A stretch of DNA of 64,000 bases from Mesonia phycicola. Lineage in GTDB: Bacteria; Bacteroidota; Bacteroidia; Flavobacteriales; Flavobacteriaceae. The notes under the pieces are model-generated. The model was not told the DNA's origin. It saw only the letters and a program-made list of their open reading frames with translations, and made no database searches. The DNA lies in the NCBI RefSeq assembly GCF_900141885.1, contig NZ_FQYY01000006.1:186001-250000 (forward strand), given 5' to 3'. Position numbers and translations under genes: made by a program. Shown piece by piece: positions 1 through 8,322 of the stretch (position 1 is the first letter of the stretch; the number at the start of each line of letters is the position of its first letter).

Positions 1-1
1 A

Positions 2-166
2 GTAGATAAAATTTGTATTTATAGCTTACTTGGCAAAAAAATATTAGAAAATCATCCAGAAAAAATGTCTTCTAGTATTAGTTTACAAGGGCTGCAATCA
101 GGTGTTTATTTAGTTGAAATTCAAAAAAATAATCAAACTAAAGTATTTAAAGTGATAAAAGAATAA
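2..166 (+). CDS. C-terminal end of a T9SS cargo protein (partial)
   Basis: Only the last 54 codons are inside the window; the frame is open from the left edge to a TAA at 164-166. The fragment has the usual beta-strand pattern of the type A sorting domain that sends proteins through the type IX secretion system: an IYSLLGKKI strand, a LQSGVYLVEI strand and a final KVFKVIKE. In this family the domain is recognised at the outer membrane and cleaved on export. The tail closely resembles that of the next gene (IYSIEGKKI, YASGIYLMKV, VFKLIKD), so both are probably secreted or surface-attached. The function of the missing body cannot be judged. Confidence 0.85.
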   Translation, partial: VDKICIYSLLGKKILENHPEKMSSSISLQGLQSGVYLVEIQKNNQTKVFKVIKE

Positions 167-186
167 ATTTTTTAATCTAACTATTT

Positions 187-217
187 TAAAACCTAGCAAA
201 TTAGCTAGGTTTTTTTG
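187..217 (+). terminator. Rho-independent terminator
   Basis: A perfect 7-bp stem (ACCTAGC / GCTAGGT, 191-197 with 204-210) closes a 6-nt loop and is followed directly by a run of seven T. It lies 25 bp after the stop of the partial T9SS gene and separates it from the next one. Confidence 0.85.
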
Positions 218-288
218 TTTGCAATAATTTAGTTTTATTTGGCATTTCTTTCTAACAATGAGTATTTTAGAGAGACTTAAACTATATT

Positions 289-2358
289 ATGAAAAAACTA
301 TACTTTGTTGCCTGTTTGTTTTTGTCTTTTTTCACTAACGCACAAATACAGCTTACAGAAAATTTTGATCAATCTGCTTTTCCTTCTAATTGGACTTATA
401 GTGGCTCTTACGGGGTATCAAGTAATTTTGCTTGTCAAAATAATAGTGCAAGTAGTAACTTAAACTTACAGTCTCAAAATAGTTCAATAACCTCTCCAAA
501 CATAGAAAAACTATCTACGGGGACTATTGTAAATATTCAATTTGATTATAAAATATTAGAAAATTCTACGTCAGGTGTAGTAAATACAGCCACTGCTTCA
601 GGTTGGGGAAATATGGAGGTATTGTATAGCTTAGATCAAGGGGTTACTTGGAGTAGTTTACATATTATAGATAATACTAATTATTCAGCTTCTACATCTT
701 GCACCACTGTTTTATTGTCTATACCAAGTACATCTATTCCTATTGGTTCAGATTTTCAATTGCGTTTTGAAACTAATTGGCTTCAAGGTGATTACTTTTT
801 TTATTTAGATAATATAGCTATAGATCAAGTAGTTACTAGTATACCTAATTGTGATGCTAATGTCACTAGTCCATTAAATACAAGTGTAGATATAAGTGTA
901 AATGAAGATATTCAATGGCAACACGCAACAGGTGGTGCAGTAGGTTATAAAATTACAATGGGAGATACTTCTGGAGGCAATAATATAGCTAATAATACAG
1001 TAGTTAATGGAGGTATTACTGTGTTTGATCCTGGTACATTAAATGAATTAACAACCTATTATTTTACAATTGTTCCTTATAATAGTTTAGGTGATGCCGT
1101 AGGTTGTACCGAATATTCTTTCACCACAGAAGAAGTTTGTGATATACCTTCTAATATTTCATTTACAGGAATAACACCATATGAAGCTAACGTTGTTTGG
1201 TTAGAAAATGGAACAGCTACAGAGTGGGAGGTGCTTTATGGAGATGCTGGTTTTGATGTTTCTACCCAAGGCACGGCTGTGATAGATAATGATGGAGTTT
1301 CAGACTTGATAATTAATAACTTGCAACCAAATACCTCTTACGATGTTTATGTAAGATCTATTTGTGATGTAAATAATTTTAGTGAGTGGAGTGTAATAGA
1401 GAGTTTTTCTACTTTATCTCTACCAACTAATGATGCTTGCTCTAACTCTATAAGTATAGCTAATTTCCCTTATACAACTTCTCAAGATGCCACTTGGGCT
1501 ACTAATAATGACGGTTTTATTACAGTTTGCCCAGGATTTGGGATGAATGATGGCGTGTGGTATACCTTTGCAGGTACAGGGTATGATATAACAGTAACTG
1601 TAGAAGAAACCAGTATTTGGGATTCTGAAATAGCAATTTATAGCGGAGATTGCTCTAATTTAAGTTGTGTAGATTCTCAAGATTTAGCAGCAGATATTCA
1701 AGAAATTACATTTACTTCTACCTTAGGTGATATTTATTATGTTAATATAGGTTACTACAGTGGTGCTATAAATAACAGTGAGGGAGTTTTTAATCTATCT
1801 GTAGTAGCAGAAGATGCTCCACCTTGTATTTCTCCAAGTAATATTGTATTTAATCAAGTAGATTCTACTAGTATTGAAGTAATTTGGCAAGAAAACAACT
1901 CTGCAACAGAGTGGGAGTTAGTTTATGGGTTGCAGGGTTTTGATATTAATGGGGCTAATGCAATTACAATTATAGATAATGATGGAGTGAGTGACGAAAT
2001 ATTAACCAATTTAATTGCTGATGAAGATTATGAAGTTTATATAAAATCTATTTGTGATGATATTACAACAAGCGAATATTTGGGGCCAATTTCATTTAAC
2101 TCAACTCTAAGTGTAGTGTCTCAAAATTTTGAAACTTTTTCATTTTACCCAAATCCATTTAATTCAGAAATTACTTTAGAGTCACAAAAAAACATTTCAA
2201 AAGTAGAAATCTATTCTATTGAAGGAAAAAAAATATTTCAAAAAAATGTAAATACATTATTTAGCAATATAAATTTATCTAACTACGCCAGCGGAATTTA
2301 TTTAATGAAGGTGTATATAGAAAATAACTCTAACGTATTTAAATTAATAAAAGACTAA
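289..2358 (+). CDS. T9SS-secreted multidomain protein with fibronectin III-like repeats
   Basis: This 689-aa protein has a signal peptide (residues 1-18, ending TNA|Q). Residues 20-185 start with a LTENFD...P.NW pattern typical of choice-of-anchor J / cleaved-adhesin beta-sandwich domains. Three fibronectin III-like modules follow near residues 190-280, 283-375 and 510-605, with a different all-beta module starting NDACSNSI at about 378-508. A type A sorting domain occupies about 618-689 (FYPNPF, then YASGIYLMKV). The second and third FnIII modules are near copies of each other. Nothing catalytic is visible, so an adhesin or matrix role is likely. The ATG at 289 directly precedes the signal peptide. 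Confidence 0.85.
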   Translation: MKKLYFVACLFLSFFTNAQIQLTENFDQSAFPSNWTYSGSYGVSSNFACQNNSASSNLNLQSQNSSITSPNIEKLSTGTIVNIQFDYKILENSTSGVVNTATASGWGNMEVLYSLDQGVTWSSLHIIDNTNYSASTSCTTVLLSIPSTSIPIGSDFQLRFETNWLQGDYFFYLDNIAIDQVVTSIPNCDANVTSPLNTSVDISVNEDIQWQHATGGAVGYKITMGDTSGGNNIANNTVVNGGITVFDPGTLNELTTYYFTIVPYNSLGDAVGCTEYSFTTEEVCDIPSNISFTGITPYEANVVWLENGTATEWEVLYGDAGFDVSTQGTAVIDNDGVSDLIINNLQPNTSYDVYVRSICDVNNFSEWSVIESFSTLSLPTNDACSNSISIANFPYTTSQDATWATNNDGFITVCPGFGMNDGVWYTFAGTGYDITVTVEETSIWDSEIAIYSGDCSNLSCVDSQDLAADIQEITFTSTLGDIYYVNIGYYSGAINNSEGVFNLSVVAEDAPPCISPSNIVFNQVDSTSIEVIWQENNSATEWELVYGLQGFDINGANAITIIDNDGVSDEILTNLIADEDYEVYIKSICDDITTSEYLGPISFNSTLSVVSQNFETFSFYPNPFNSEITLESQKNISKVEIYSIEGKKIFQKNVNTLFSNINLSNYASGIYLMKVYIENNSNVFKLIKD

Positions 2359-2381
2359 AGAATAAAAATATATTAAATAAG

Positions 2382-2408
2382 ACCTAAGGCATTTGCCTTG
2401 GGTTTTTT
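2382..2408 (+). terminator. Rho-independent terminator
   Basis: The 8-bp stem CCTAAGGC / GCCTTGGG (one T-G wobble) at 2383-2390 and 2395-2402 is followed by TTTTTT. It lies 24 bp after the T9SS gene and insulates the glycosyltransferase operon. Confidence 0.85.
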
Positions 2409-2428
2409 AGTTTATGTATTTTAGCAGA

Positions 2429-3430
2429 ATGAATGTGAAATATTCTTTTATAGTCCCTGTTTTTAACAGACCTCAAGAAATTCAAGAACTTTTAGAAAGT
2501 TTCTTGTCTATGAAGGGAGATATCCCTTTTGAAATTGTAATTGTAGAAGATGGGTCTACCATACCTTCAGAAGAAATAATTAAGAGTTTTAATAGTCAAC
2601 TTAATATTCTTTATCTAAAAAAAACAAATTCAGGCCCAGGAGATTCTAGAAATTACGGAATGCATAGAGCTAATGGAGAGTTTCTTTTAATTTTAGATAG
2701 TGATGTGGTAATGCCAGAGCATTATGTCTTGGCGGTAGATGCTTATTTAAAACAAAACCCTGTAGATTGTTTTGGTGGTCCAGATGCGGCAAAAGCAAAT
2801 TTTTCAGATATACAAAAGGCAATAAATTTTGTAATGACTTCTTTTTTAACCACTGGAGGAATTAGAGGAAAAGAAACATCTGTGAAAGAGTATGAGCCAA
2901 GAAGTTTTAATATGGGAATTTCTAAAAAAGCCTTTTTAAAAACAGGTGGTTTTGGTAAAATTCATCCAGGAGAAGATCCAGATTTATCTATTCGTATTAA
3001 AAATGAAGGCTTTAAAATAGGATTTATAAAAGAAGCTTACGTATATCATAAAAGAAGAATTAGTTGGGGAAAATTTTATATTCAAGTAAATAAATTTGGA
3101 AAAGTAAGACCAATTTTAAACTCTTGGCACCCACAAACTGCTAGTATTGTTTTTTGGTTTCCAAGCGTATTTACTTTAGGTCTTTTTGCTAGCTTACTAC
3201 TCTTAATAATTGGTTACACGTTTGCTATTAAACTTTATGGTCTATATTTATTACTCATTTTTATTTTATCTTCAGTACAAAACAAAAGTATTAAAATAGG
3301 AGTGTTATCTATTAGAGCAACATTAACACAGTTTTTAGGCTACGGTTTTGGGTTTTTAAAATCTACCTACTATATTAGAGTATTAGCAAAACAGCCAACC
3401 AAGGTATTCCCTGAACTATTTTTTGATTAA
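2429..3430 (+). CDS. Membrane-associated glycosyltransferase family 2
   Basis: The product starts MNVKYSFIVPVFNR, the classic opening strand of GT-A fold family 2 enzymes. It continues with VEDGST (nucleotide-sugar binding), SRNYGMHRANGE and the metal-binding LDSD. An ED motif in HPGEDPDLSIRI fits the catalytic base region. Two hydrophobic segments near the C-terminus (around residues 235-285) suggest attachment to the inner membrane. Donor and acceptor cannot be told; surface polysaccharide or lipid glycosylation is the usual role. An in-frame ATG at 2414 exists, but it lies only 6 bp past the upstream terminator and the family start pattern fits 2429. The stop overlaps the next start (TAATG). 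Confidence 0.85.
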   Translation: MNVKYSFIVPVFNRPQEIQELLESFLSMKGDIPFEIVIVEDGSTIPSEEIIKSFNSQLNILYLKKTNSGPGDSRNYGMHRANGEFLLILDSDVVMPEHYVLAVDAYLKQNPVDCFGGPDAAKANFSDIQKAINFVMTSFLTTGGIRGKETSVKEYEPRSFNMGISKKAFLKTGGFGKIHPGEDPDLSIRIKNEGFKIGFIKEAYVYHKRRISWGKFYIQVNKFGKVRPILNSWHPQTASIVFWFPSVFTLGLFASLLLLIIGYTFAIKLYGLYLLLIFILSSVQNKSIKIGVLSIRATLTQFLGYGFGFLKSTYYIRVLAKQPTKVFPELFFD

Positions 3431-4386
3431 TGGAAAATTATATTTATAAATTAAGAAATACCGTCTTTAAAAAAACCAATTTTAAAGCATTTTTCTTCTT
3501 CTTGTTTTTTTCTATAGTAATATGGGTTTTGGTTCAATTTGGTAAAAACTATAAACAAGAAGTTGCAATAGAAGTTAATTATATACACATACCTAAAGAT
3601 AAAATTGTAAAAAAGAAGAATGATAAATTTTCAGTTCGGTTAAATGATAACGGTTTTAATATAGCTTGGTTTAGTTTTTTAACCCCTTCTGTAGAAGTAA
3701 GTCTAGAAGATTTAGAAGTAAAAGGCTCTGAGTTAATCTATACCTTACAAGATCATAAAGATACTTTACAAGAACAATTAGATATAGATTTAAATGAAGT
3801 AGTTTTTTTAAAAGATACACTGGTAGTTCCATTTTCTCAAAAAAAAGTAAAAAAATTACCTATAAAATCTAATATAAAAATCACTTACGCAGCAGGTTAT
3901 TCTTCTAATGAAAAAATGGTTTTAAAGCCAGATTCTGTAAAAGTTAGTGGTTCACCAGAAATTATAGATTCTTTAAAATTTGTAGCTACTAAAGAACTAA
4001 TTTTAAAAGATGTTCAAAAAAAATTAGAAGGGAAGGTAGGTTTAGACACTAAAGGTTTTGATAATGTAACTCTTTATAGCTCTACAACCAATTACTCTAT
4101 TAAAGTAGAAAAATTTACAGAAGGTAGAGCAGAAGTACCTATAGAAATAATAAATGCACCAAAAAACATTAATCTTAGCATATTTCCTAAAAAGATTGTA
4201 GTAATATACGTAGTGAGTTTAAAAAACTATAGTTCTATTGTAAAATCTAACTTTAAGGTAGTTTGTGATTTTAAAGATTTAAAAGAAGATCAAAATTTTC
4301 TTATTCCTAAACTCATTAAAAAACCAGATAATATAACATCTACAAGATTAAATATTAATAAAGTACAATTTGTAATTAAAAAATGA
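3430..4386 (+). CDS. YbbR-like domain protein (CdaR-like)
   Basis: The 318-aa protein has one N-terminal membrane anchor (about residues 20-40, FFFFLFFSIVIWVLVQFG) followed by an extracytoplasmic beta-rich region that fits repeated YbbR modules. In Firmicutes the related CdaR regulates the diadenylate cyclase CdaA, but no cyclase gene is nearby here, so that role is not supported. The gene is translationally coupled on both sides: its ATG shares a base with the glycosyltransferase stop, and its stop overlaps the coaE start (ATGATGG). The GT2-YbbR-CoaE order suggests a housekeeping operon. The domain assignment rests on architecture and neighbourhood rather than a catalytic motif. Confidence 0.75.
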   Translation: MENYIYKLRNTVFKKTNFKAFFFFLFFSIVIWVLVQFGKNYKQEVAIEVNYIHIPKDKIVKKKNDKFSVRLNDNGFNIAWFSFLTPSVEVSLEDLEVKGSELIYTLQDHKDTLQEQLDIDLNEVVFLKDTLVVPFSQKKVKKLPIKSNIKITYAAGYSSNEKMVLKPDSVKVSGSPEIIDSLKFVATKELILKDVQKKLEGKVGLDTKGFDNVTLYSSTTNYSIKVEKFTEGRAEVPIEIINAPKNINLSIFPKKIVVIYVVSLKNYSSIVKSNFKVVCDFKDLKEDQNFLIPKLIKKPDNITSTRLNINKVQFVIKK

Positions 4387-4976
4387 TGGTAGTAGGTTTA
4401 ACAGGTGGTATAGGTAGTGGCAAAACTACTATAGCAAAAATGTTTCATGAGTTGGGAGTGCCTATTTATGTAGCAGATAATAGAGCTAAATACCTAATGG
4501 AAACTTCTACAGAAATTCATACAAAACTTATTTCTTTATTGGGACCAGAAGCTTTAGATAAAAACGGATTACCAAATAGAAGTTTTATAGCTAGTAAAGT
4601 ATTTAAAGATAAAGTGTTACTAGAGAAATTGAATGCTATTGTTCATCCAGAAGTAGCTAAAGACTTTCAAACTTGGGTGAAATTGCAAAAATCTGCTTAC
4701 GTAATTTACGAAGCTGCTATCATTTTTGAAAAAAAATTACAAGATAGATTTAATTTTACCATATTAGTTACGGCTCCTAAAGACATTAAAGTTAAAAGAA
4801 TACAAGGTAGAGATAATGCTACTTTAGAAGAAATTGAAGCTAGAATGAATAACCAATGGTCTGATAGTGAAAAAATTAAGCTCGCAAACTTCTCTATAGA
4901 AAACGTAGATTTAGATCAAACAAAATTAAAAGTATTATCTCTACATAAAATACTTCTGGGGCTTGTAAATACCTGA
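4383..4976 (+). CDS. coaE: Dephospho-CoA kinase
   Basis: CoaE phosphorylates the 3'-hydroxyl of dephospho-CoA, the last step of coenzyme A synthesis, in the cytoplasm. The protein opens MMVVGLTGGIGSGKTT with the P-loop at residues 8-15, and carries the family signatures VYVADNRAK-like (IYVADNRA), LNAIVHPEV and a lid segment rich in R/K (VKRIQGRDN). The 197-aa length is normal. The ATG at 4383 overlaps the preceding stop by 4 nt; a second ATG follows immediately at 4386. Confidence 0.95.
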   Translation: MMVVGLTGGIGSGKTTIAKMFHELGVPIYVADNRAKYLMETSTEIHTKLISLLGPEALDKNGLPNRSFIASKVFKDKVLLEKLNAIVHPEVAKDFQTWVKLQKSAYVIYEAAIIFEKKLQDRFNFTILVTAPKDIKVKRIQGRDNATLEEIEARMNNQWSDSEKIKLANFSIENVDLDQTKLKVLSLHKILLGLVNT

Positions 4977-4977
4977 T

Positions 4978-5016
4978 GTTAACATTTGGTTAAACCGTTT
5001 AATCTGTAAATGTTAA
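4978..5016 (+). promoter_or_regulatory. GTTAA repeats, candidate response-regulator binding region
   Basis: GTTAA occurs at 4978-4982 and again at 4989-4993, exactly 11 bp apart, and a third copy is at 5012-5016 just before the -7 box of the histidine kinase gene. OmpR/PhoB-type winged-helix regulators bind tandem direct repeats with 11-bp spacing, and such a regulator (RprY-like) is encoded by this operon. Autoregulation is an inference. Confidence 0.4.
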
Positions 5017-5021
5017 AATCT

Positions 5022-5029
5022 TACTTTTG
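5022..5029 (+). promoter_or_regulatory. -7 promoter box of the rprX operon
   Basis: TACTTTTG matches the Bacteroidota -7 consensus TAnnTTTG exactly. The start codon is only 5 bp after the box, so the transcript would begin at or next to the ATG. No clear -33 TTG is visible at the usual spacing. Confidence 0.6.
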
Positions 5030-5034
5030 GCGGT

Positions 5035-6594
5035 ATGAATAAGAAGTTGTTTTTAATTTTAATACTGCTAATGAGCCTATCTTTGATAGGGATCATCTTT
5101 GTACAAGGCTATTGGATTAAAAATACAGTAGAAACTAACGAAGAACAATTTTCATTTAATGCAAAGCAAGTTCTTATCAATGTTTCAGAACAGCTAGAAA
5201 GAGAAGAAATAGATAAGTATTACGTGCAATACGCTATCTTGGCAGATTCTACAAAGCCAACCAGCTCTAGATTAAGTGAGCTTTTTCAAATAAAGCAAAA
5301 TGAGCTTACTAATGAGACTTTTTATTATACCAACAGTCTTCTACAAGAAGATTATAAACTAAGTTCTCCGTTTTTAGATGCAGATCAAGACTCTATAGAT
5401 TTTAAAAAAATGGTTTCTAGCAAAATAACACGTGTGGTTAGAAACGATCAATTAGATGGAAATGAGCTTTCTGCAGAAGAACGTTTTGAAAGAATAACAA
5501 GATTAGAAGAGAATGAAAAATATTTGCTTTTAGAAGCAATTAAAGAAAAAGCATCACTTTTACCTATTCACAAACGTGTAGATACAGCACTAGTAAAATC
5601 ATTAATAGAAGCACAGTTAATAGCTAGAGATATCACATCAGACTTTGAGTTTGCTATTTATAGTAACGATTTAGCTACCAAAGTGATGACAGATAAATTT
5701 AAAAAAGACTCTCACGGTACTTACGGAATTCCAATTTTTGAGTCTAACGATACTAATTATGAGTTTTACATCAATTTTCTAGATAAAAAGCAAGAAATAT
5801 TAAGTTCAATAGCTTTAATGGCTCTGTTAAGTATCGTATTTACTTTAATTATAATTGTTGCTTATTCTAGTGCATTGTCTCAATTAATAAAGCAAAGACA
5901 AATTTCTCAAATAAAAACAGATTTTATTAATAATATGACGCACGAGTTTAAAACTCCAATTGCAACTATTAATTTGGCATTAGACTCTGTAAAAAACCCA
6001 AAAATAGCAGGTGATCCAGAAAAAGTAGCTCGTTATATGGGAATGATTCGAGAAGAGAATAGACGTATGCACGCACAAGTAGAAAATGTGCTACGCATGT
6101 CTAAACTAGAAAGAAACGAATTAAATATCAAGAAAGATAGAATAGACTTGCACGAGTTAATACAAGATGCAATTAGCCATATAGAACTTATTGTAGACGA
6201 CCGTAACGGGTATGTACAAACACATTTTGGAGCTTTACAATCTTGTATTTTAGCAAGTGATTCTCACTTTACCAATGTAGTAGTAAATATTTTAGATAAT
6301 GCGGTAAAATATTCTACCGGAAAACCTAAGATTGATGTCTATAGAGAAAATGTAAAAAACTACATTATCTTAAAAATTAGAGATCAAGGTAAAGGGATGA
6401 GTAAAGCAGTACATAAAAAAGTATTTGAAAAATTTTATAGAGAACATACAGGCGATGTCCACGATGTAAAAGGTCACGGACTTGGATTAGCCTATGTAAA
6501 ACAAATTGTAATAGACCATCACGGGCAAGTGACGGTTGAAAGTGAAAAAGGAAAAGGAAGTACCTTTATTATTAAATTGCCACTAATATCTTAA
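5035..6594 (+). CDS. rprX: Sensor histidine kinase, RprX-like
   Basis: A membrane-bound sensor kinase of 519 aa: a transmembrane helix at about 5-27, a periplasmic sensor region of about 225 residues with no recognisable domain, and a second helix at about 255-280. The HisKA dimerisation helix follows, with phospho-acceptor H303 in MTHEFKTPIATI. The ATPase domain has an N box (NILDNAVKYS), G1 (DQGKGMS), F box (FEKFYRE) and G2 (GHGLGLAY). It pairs with the response regulator 4 bp downstream. The arrangement matches the RprX/RprY system of Bacteroidota. The signal sensed is not evident. Confidence 0.9.
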   Translation: MNKKLFLILILLMSLSLIGIIFVQGYWIKNTVETNEEQFSFNAKQVLINVSEQLEREEIDKYYVQYAILADSTKPTSSRLSELFQIKQNELTNETFYYTNSLLQEDYKLSSPFLDADQDSIDFKKMVSSKITRVVRNDQLDGNELSAEERFERITRLEENEKYLLLEAIKEKASLLPIHKRVDTALVKSLIEAQLIARDITSDFEFAIYSNDLATKVMTDKFKKDSHGTYGIPIFESNDTNYEFYINFLDKKQEILSSIALMALLSIVFTLIIIVAYSSALSQLIKQRQISQIKTDFINNMTHEFKTPIATINLALDSVKNPKIAGDPEKVARYMGMIREENRRMHAQVENVLRMSKLERNELNIKKDRIDLHELIQDAISHIELIVDDRNGYVQTHFGALQSCILASDSHFTNVVVNILDNAVKYSTGKPKIDVYRENVKNYIILKIRDQGKGMSKAVHKKVFEKFYREHTGDVHDVKGHGLGLAYVKQIVIDHHGQVTVESEKGKGSTFIIKLPLIS

Positions 6595-6598
6595 ATAT

Positions 6599-7324
6599 AT
6601 GGAAACTGAAAACAAGAAAATTTTATTAGTAGAAGACGATCCAAACTTCGGAATCGTACTTAAAGATTATTTAGCAATGAATGACTACGATGTGACTCAT
6701 GCTAAAAACGGAATGGAAGGCTTTGAAAAGTTTAAAAAAGACGATTACGATCTTTGTATTTTAGATGTAATGATGCCTTACAAAGATGGTTTTACTTTAG
6801 CCAAAGAAATTAGAGAGAAAAATGAAGATGTACCAATTATTTTCTTAACTGCAAAAGCAATGAAAGAAGATGTACTTAAAGGGTATAAAGTTGGTGCAGA
6901 TGATTATTTGAACAAACCTTTTGATAGTGAAGTTCTTTTAATGAAAATAAAAGCTATTATGCAGCGTAAAGCTACAGATAGTATATCAGATAGTAAACAA
7001 TTTGAGTTTCAAATAGGTGGTTTTCACTTAAACTCTAAATTGAGGTTTTTAACTTTTAATGAAGAAGAACCAATAAAACTATCTCCAAAAGAAAATGAAT
7101 TATTGCGTTTACTGGCATTACATGAAAATGATTTAATGCCTCGTGAGTTAGCATTAACCAAAATTTGGAGAGATGATAACTACTTTACTTCTAGAAGTAT
7201 GGATGTTTATATCGCCAAATTACGTAAGTATTTAAAGAAAGACGAAAACGTAGAGATTTTAAATATTCACGGTGAAGGGTTTAGACTTGTAATTAAAAAT
7301 AAAGAAGAAGAAACTAAAGCTTAA
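6599..7324 (+). CDS. rprY: Response regulator, OmpR/PhoB family, RprY-like
   Basis: This 241-aa DNA-binding regulator has an N-terminal receiver domain with the acidic pocket E12-D13-D14, phospho-acceptor D56 (ILDVMMP), switch residue T84 and K106 (NKPFD). The C-terminal winged helix (about 135-235) ends with the recognition-helix and wing pattern SRSMDVYIAKLRKYL...IHGEGFRL. It is the partner of the upstream kinase and presumably feeds back on the GTTAA repeats in front of the operon. Confidence 0.92.
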   Translation: METENKKILLVEDDPNFGIVLKDYLAMNDYDVTHAKNGMEGFEKFKKDDYDLCILDVMMPYKDGFTLAKEIREKNEDVPIIFLTAKAMKEDVLKGYKVGADDYLNKPFDSEVLLMKIKAIMQRKATDSISDSKQFEFQIGGFHLNSKLRFLTFNEEEPIKLSPKENELLRLLALHENDLMPRELALTKIWRDDNYFTSRSMDVYIAKLRKYLKKDENVEILNIHGEGFRLVIKNKEEETKA

Positions 7325-7346
7325 TATTAGTTATTAGTGATTTCAG

Positions 7347-7387
7347 TTTCAAAAAACATATCCTGAGGTAAGTTACTTTATCTCAGG
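7347..7387 (-). terminator. Terminator overlapping the miaA stop codon
   Basis: Inverted repeat CCTGAG (7362-7367) / CTCAGG (7382-7387) is followed on the minus strand by a run of six T at 7351-7356. The miaA stop codon (7373-7375) is in the loop, so the stem begins inside the coding region. It sits between the convergent rprY and miaA genes. Confidence 0.6.
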
Positions 7388-8293
7388 AAGTGTTTTTGAA
7401 TCTATGTAATCTATCATCTCTTCAATAGAAGAGTTATATTCAAACCATTTGGTAGCTTCATCTTTTCTAAACCAAGTAAGTTGTCTTTTTGCAAATCTTC
7501 TGGTATTCTTTTTTATTTCAGAAATAGCAAAATCTAAAGACCAATTACCAGCAAAGTATTGAAATAGTTCTTTGTAACCTACAGTATTTAAAGCATTCAT
7601 TTCTCTCTTAGAATATAGAGATTTTGCTTCTGCTAGTAAGCCATTTTTTACCATTATATCTACACGTTGCTCAATACGTTGGTAAATAAGCTCTCTAGGT
7701 GCAGTTAGTCCAATTTTTATAGCCTGAAAATTTCTATTTGTAGAAGAAGAGTTATGTAAAAAGCTAGAATACGGCTGATTACTGCCTATACAAACCTCTA
7801 GTGCTCTAATTACTCTGTGCGGATTGTCTAAATCTACTTTTTTAGCATAAACAGGATCTAATTTAACCAATAATTGTTGCAAAGGTTCTAATCCTTTTTT
7901 TTGCAAATCGAGATTTAATTGCTCTCTAATAGAAGCATCTATCTCAGGAAATTTATCTAAGCCCTCTAACACTGCTTTTACGTATAAGCCACTACCACCA
8001 ACCATTAAGGCTTTATTGTTGTTTTGAAATATTTGATCTAGTAAATTCAAAGCTTCTGTTTCAAAATCTCCAACAGAATAATTATCTTCAATAGAAATAT
8101 GCTGAATAAAGTGATGTTTAGCAGCAGCCAATTCATCTTTATTTGGTACAGCAGTACCTATTTCCATTTCTTTAAAAAATTGCCTAGAGTCTGCAGAAAT
8201 AATTTCTGTATGATAATGTTGTGCCAATTTTACTCCTACAGAGGTTTTACCAATAGCAGTTGGGCCAACAATAGTAATTAGAGAATTGCTCAT
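7373..8293 (-). CDS. miaA: tRNA dimethylallyltransferase
   Basis: MiaA transfers a dimethylallyl group from DMAPP to N6 of A37 in tRNAs reading UNN codons. The 306-aa protein carries the P-loop GPTAIGKT (residues 10-17), the signature SADSRQFFKEMEIGTA that positions the target adenine, GGSGLYVKAV, and NPHRVIRALEV. The C-terminal RFAKRQLTWFRKD segment is a family hallmark. Length and motifs are complete. It has its own -7 box in the 29-bp gap behind the LacI-family gene. Confidence 0.97.
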   Translation of the reverse strand: MSNSLITIVGPTAIGKTSVGVKLAQHYHTEIISADSRQFFKEMEIGTAVPNKDELAAAKHHFIQHISIEDNYSVGDFETEALNLLDQIFQNNNKALMVGGSGLYVKAVLEGLDKFPEIDASIREQLNLDLQKKGLEPLQQLLVKLDPVYAKKVDLDNPHRVIRALEVCIGSNQPYSSFLHNSSSTNRNFQAIKIGLTAPRELIYQRIEQRVDIMVKNGLLAEAKSLYSKREMNALNTVGYKELFQYFAGNWSLDFAISEIKKNTRRFAKRQLTWFRKDEATKWFEYNSSIEEMIDYIDSKTLPEIK

Positions 8294-8309
8294 TGAAAAA
8301 AATTGAATA

Positions 8310-8317
8310 CAAAATTA
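8310..8317 (-). promoter_or_regulatory. -7 promoter box of miaA
   Basis: On the minus strand the sequence reads TAATTTTG, an exact TAnnTTTG match, ending 16 bp before the miaA ATG. It implies that miaA can be transcribed independently of the upstream regulator gene. Confidence 0.5.
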
Positions 8318-8322
8318 CAATT

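Noticed and set aside
3430-4386. YbbR-like protein as a c-di-AMP cyclase regulator (CdaR)
   Set aside because: No diadenylate cyclase gene is adjacent; in this window the partners are a glycosyltransferase and coaE.
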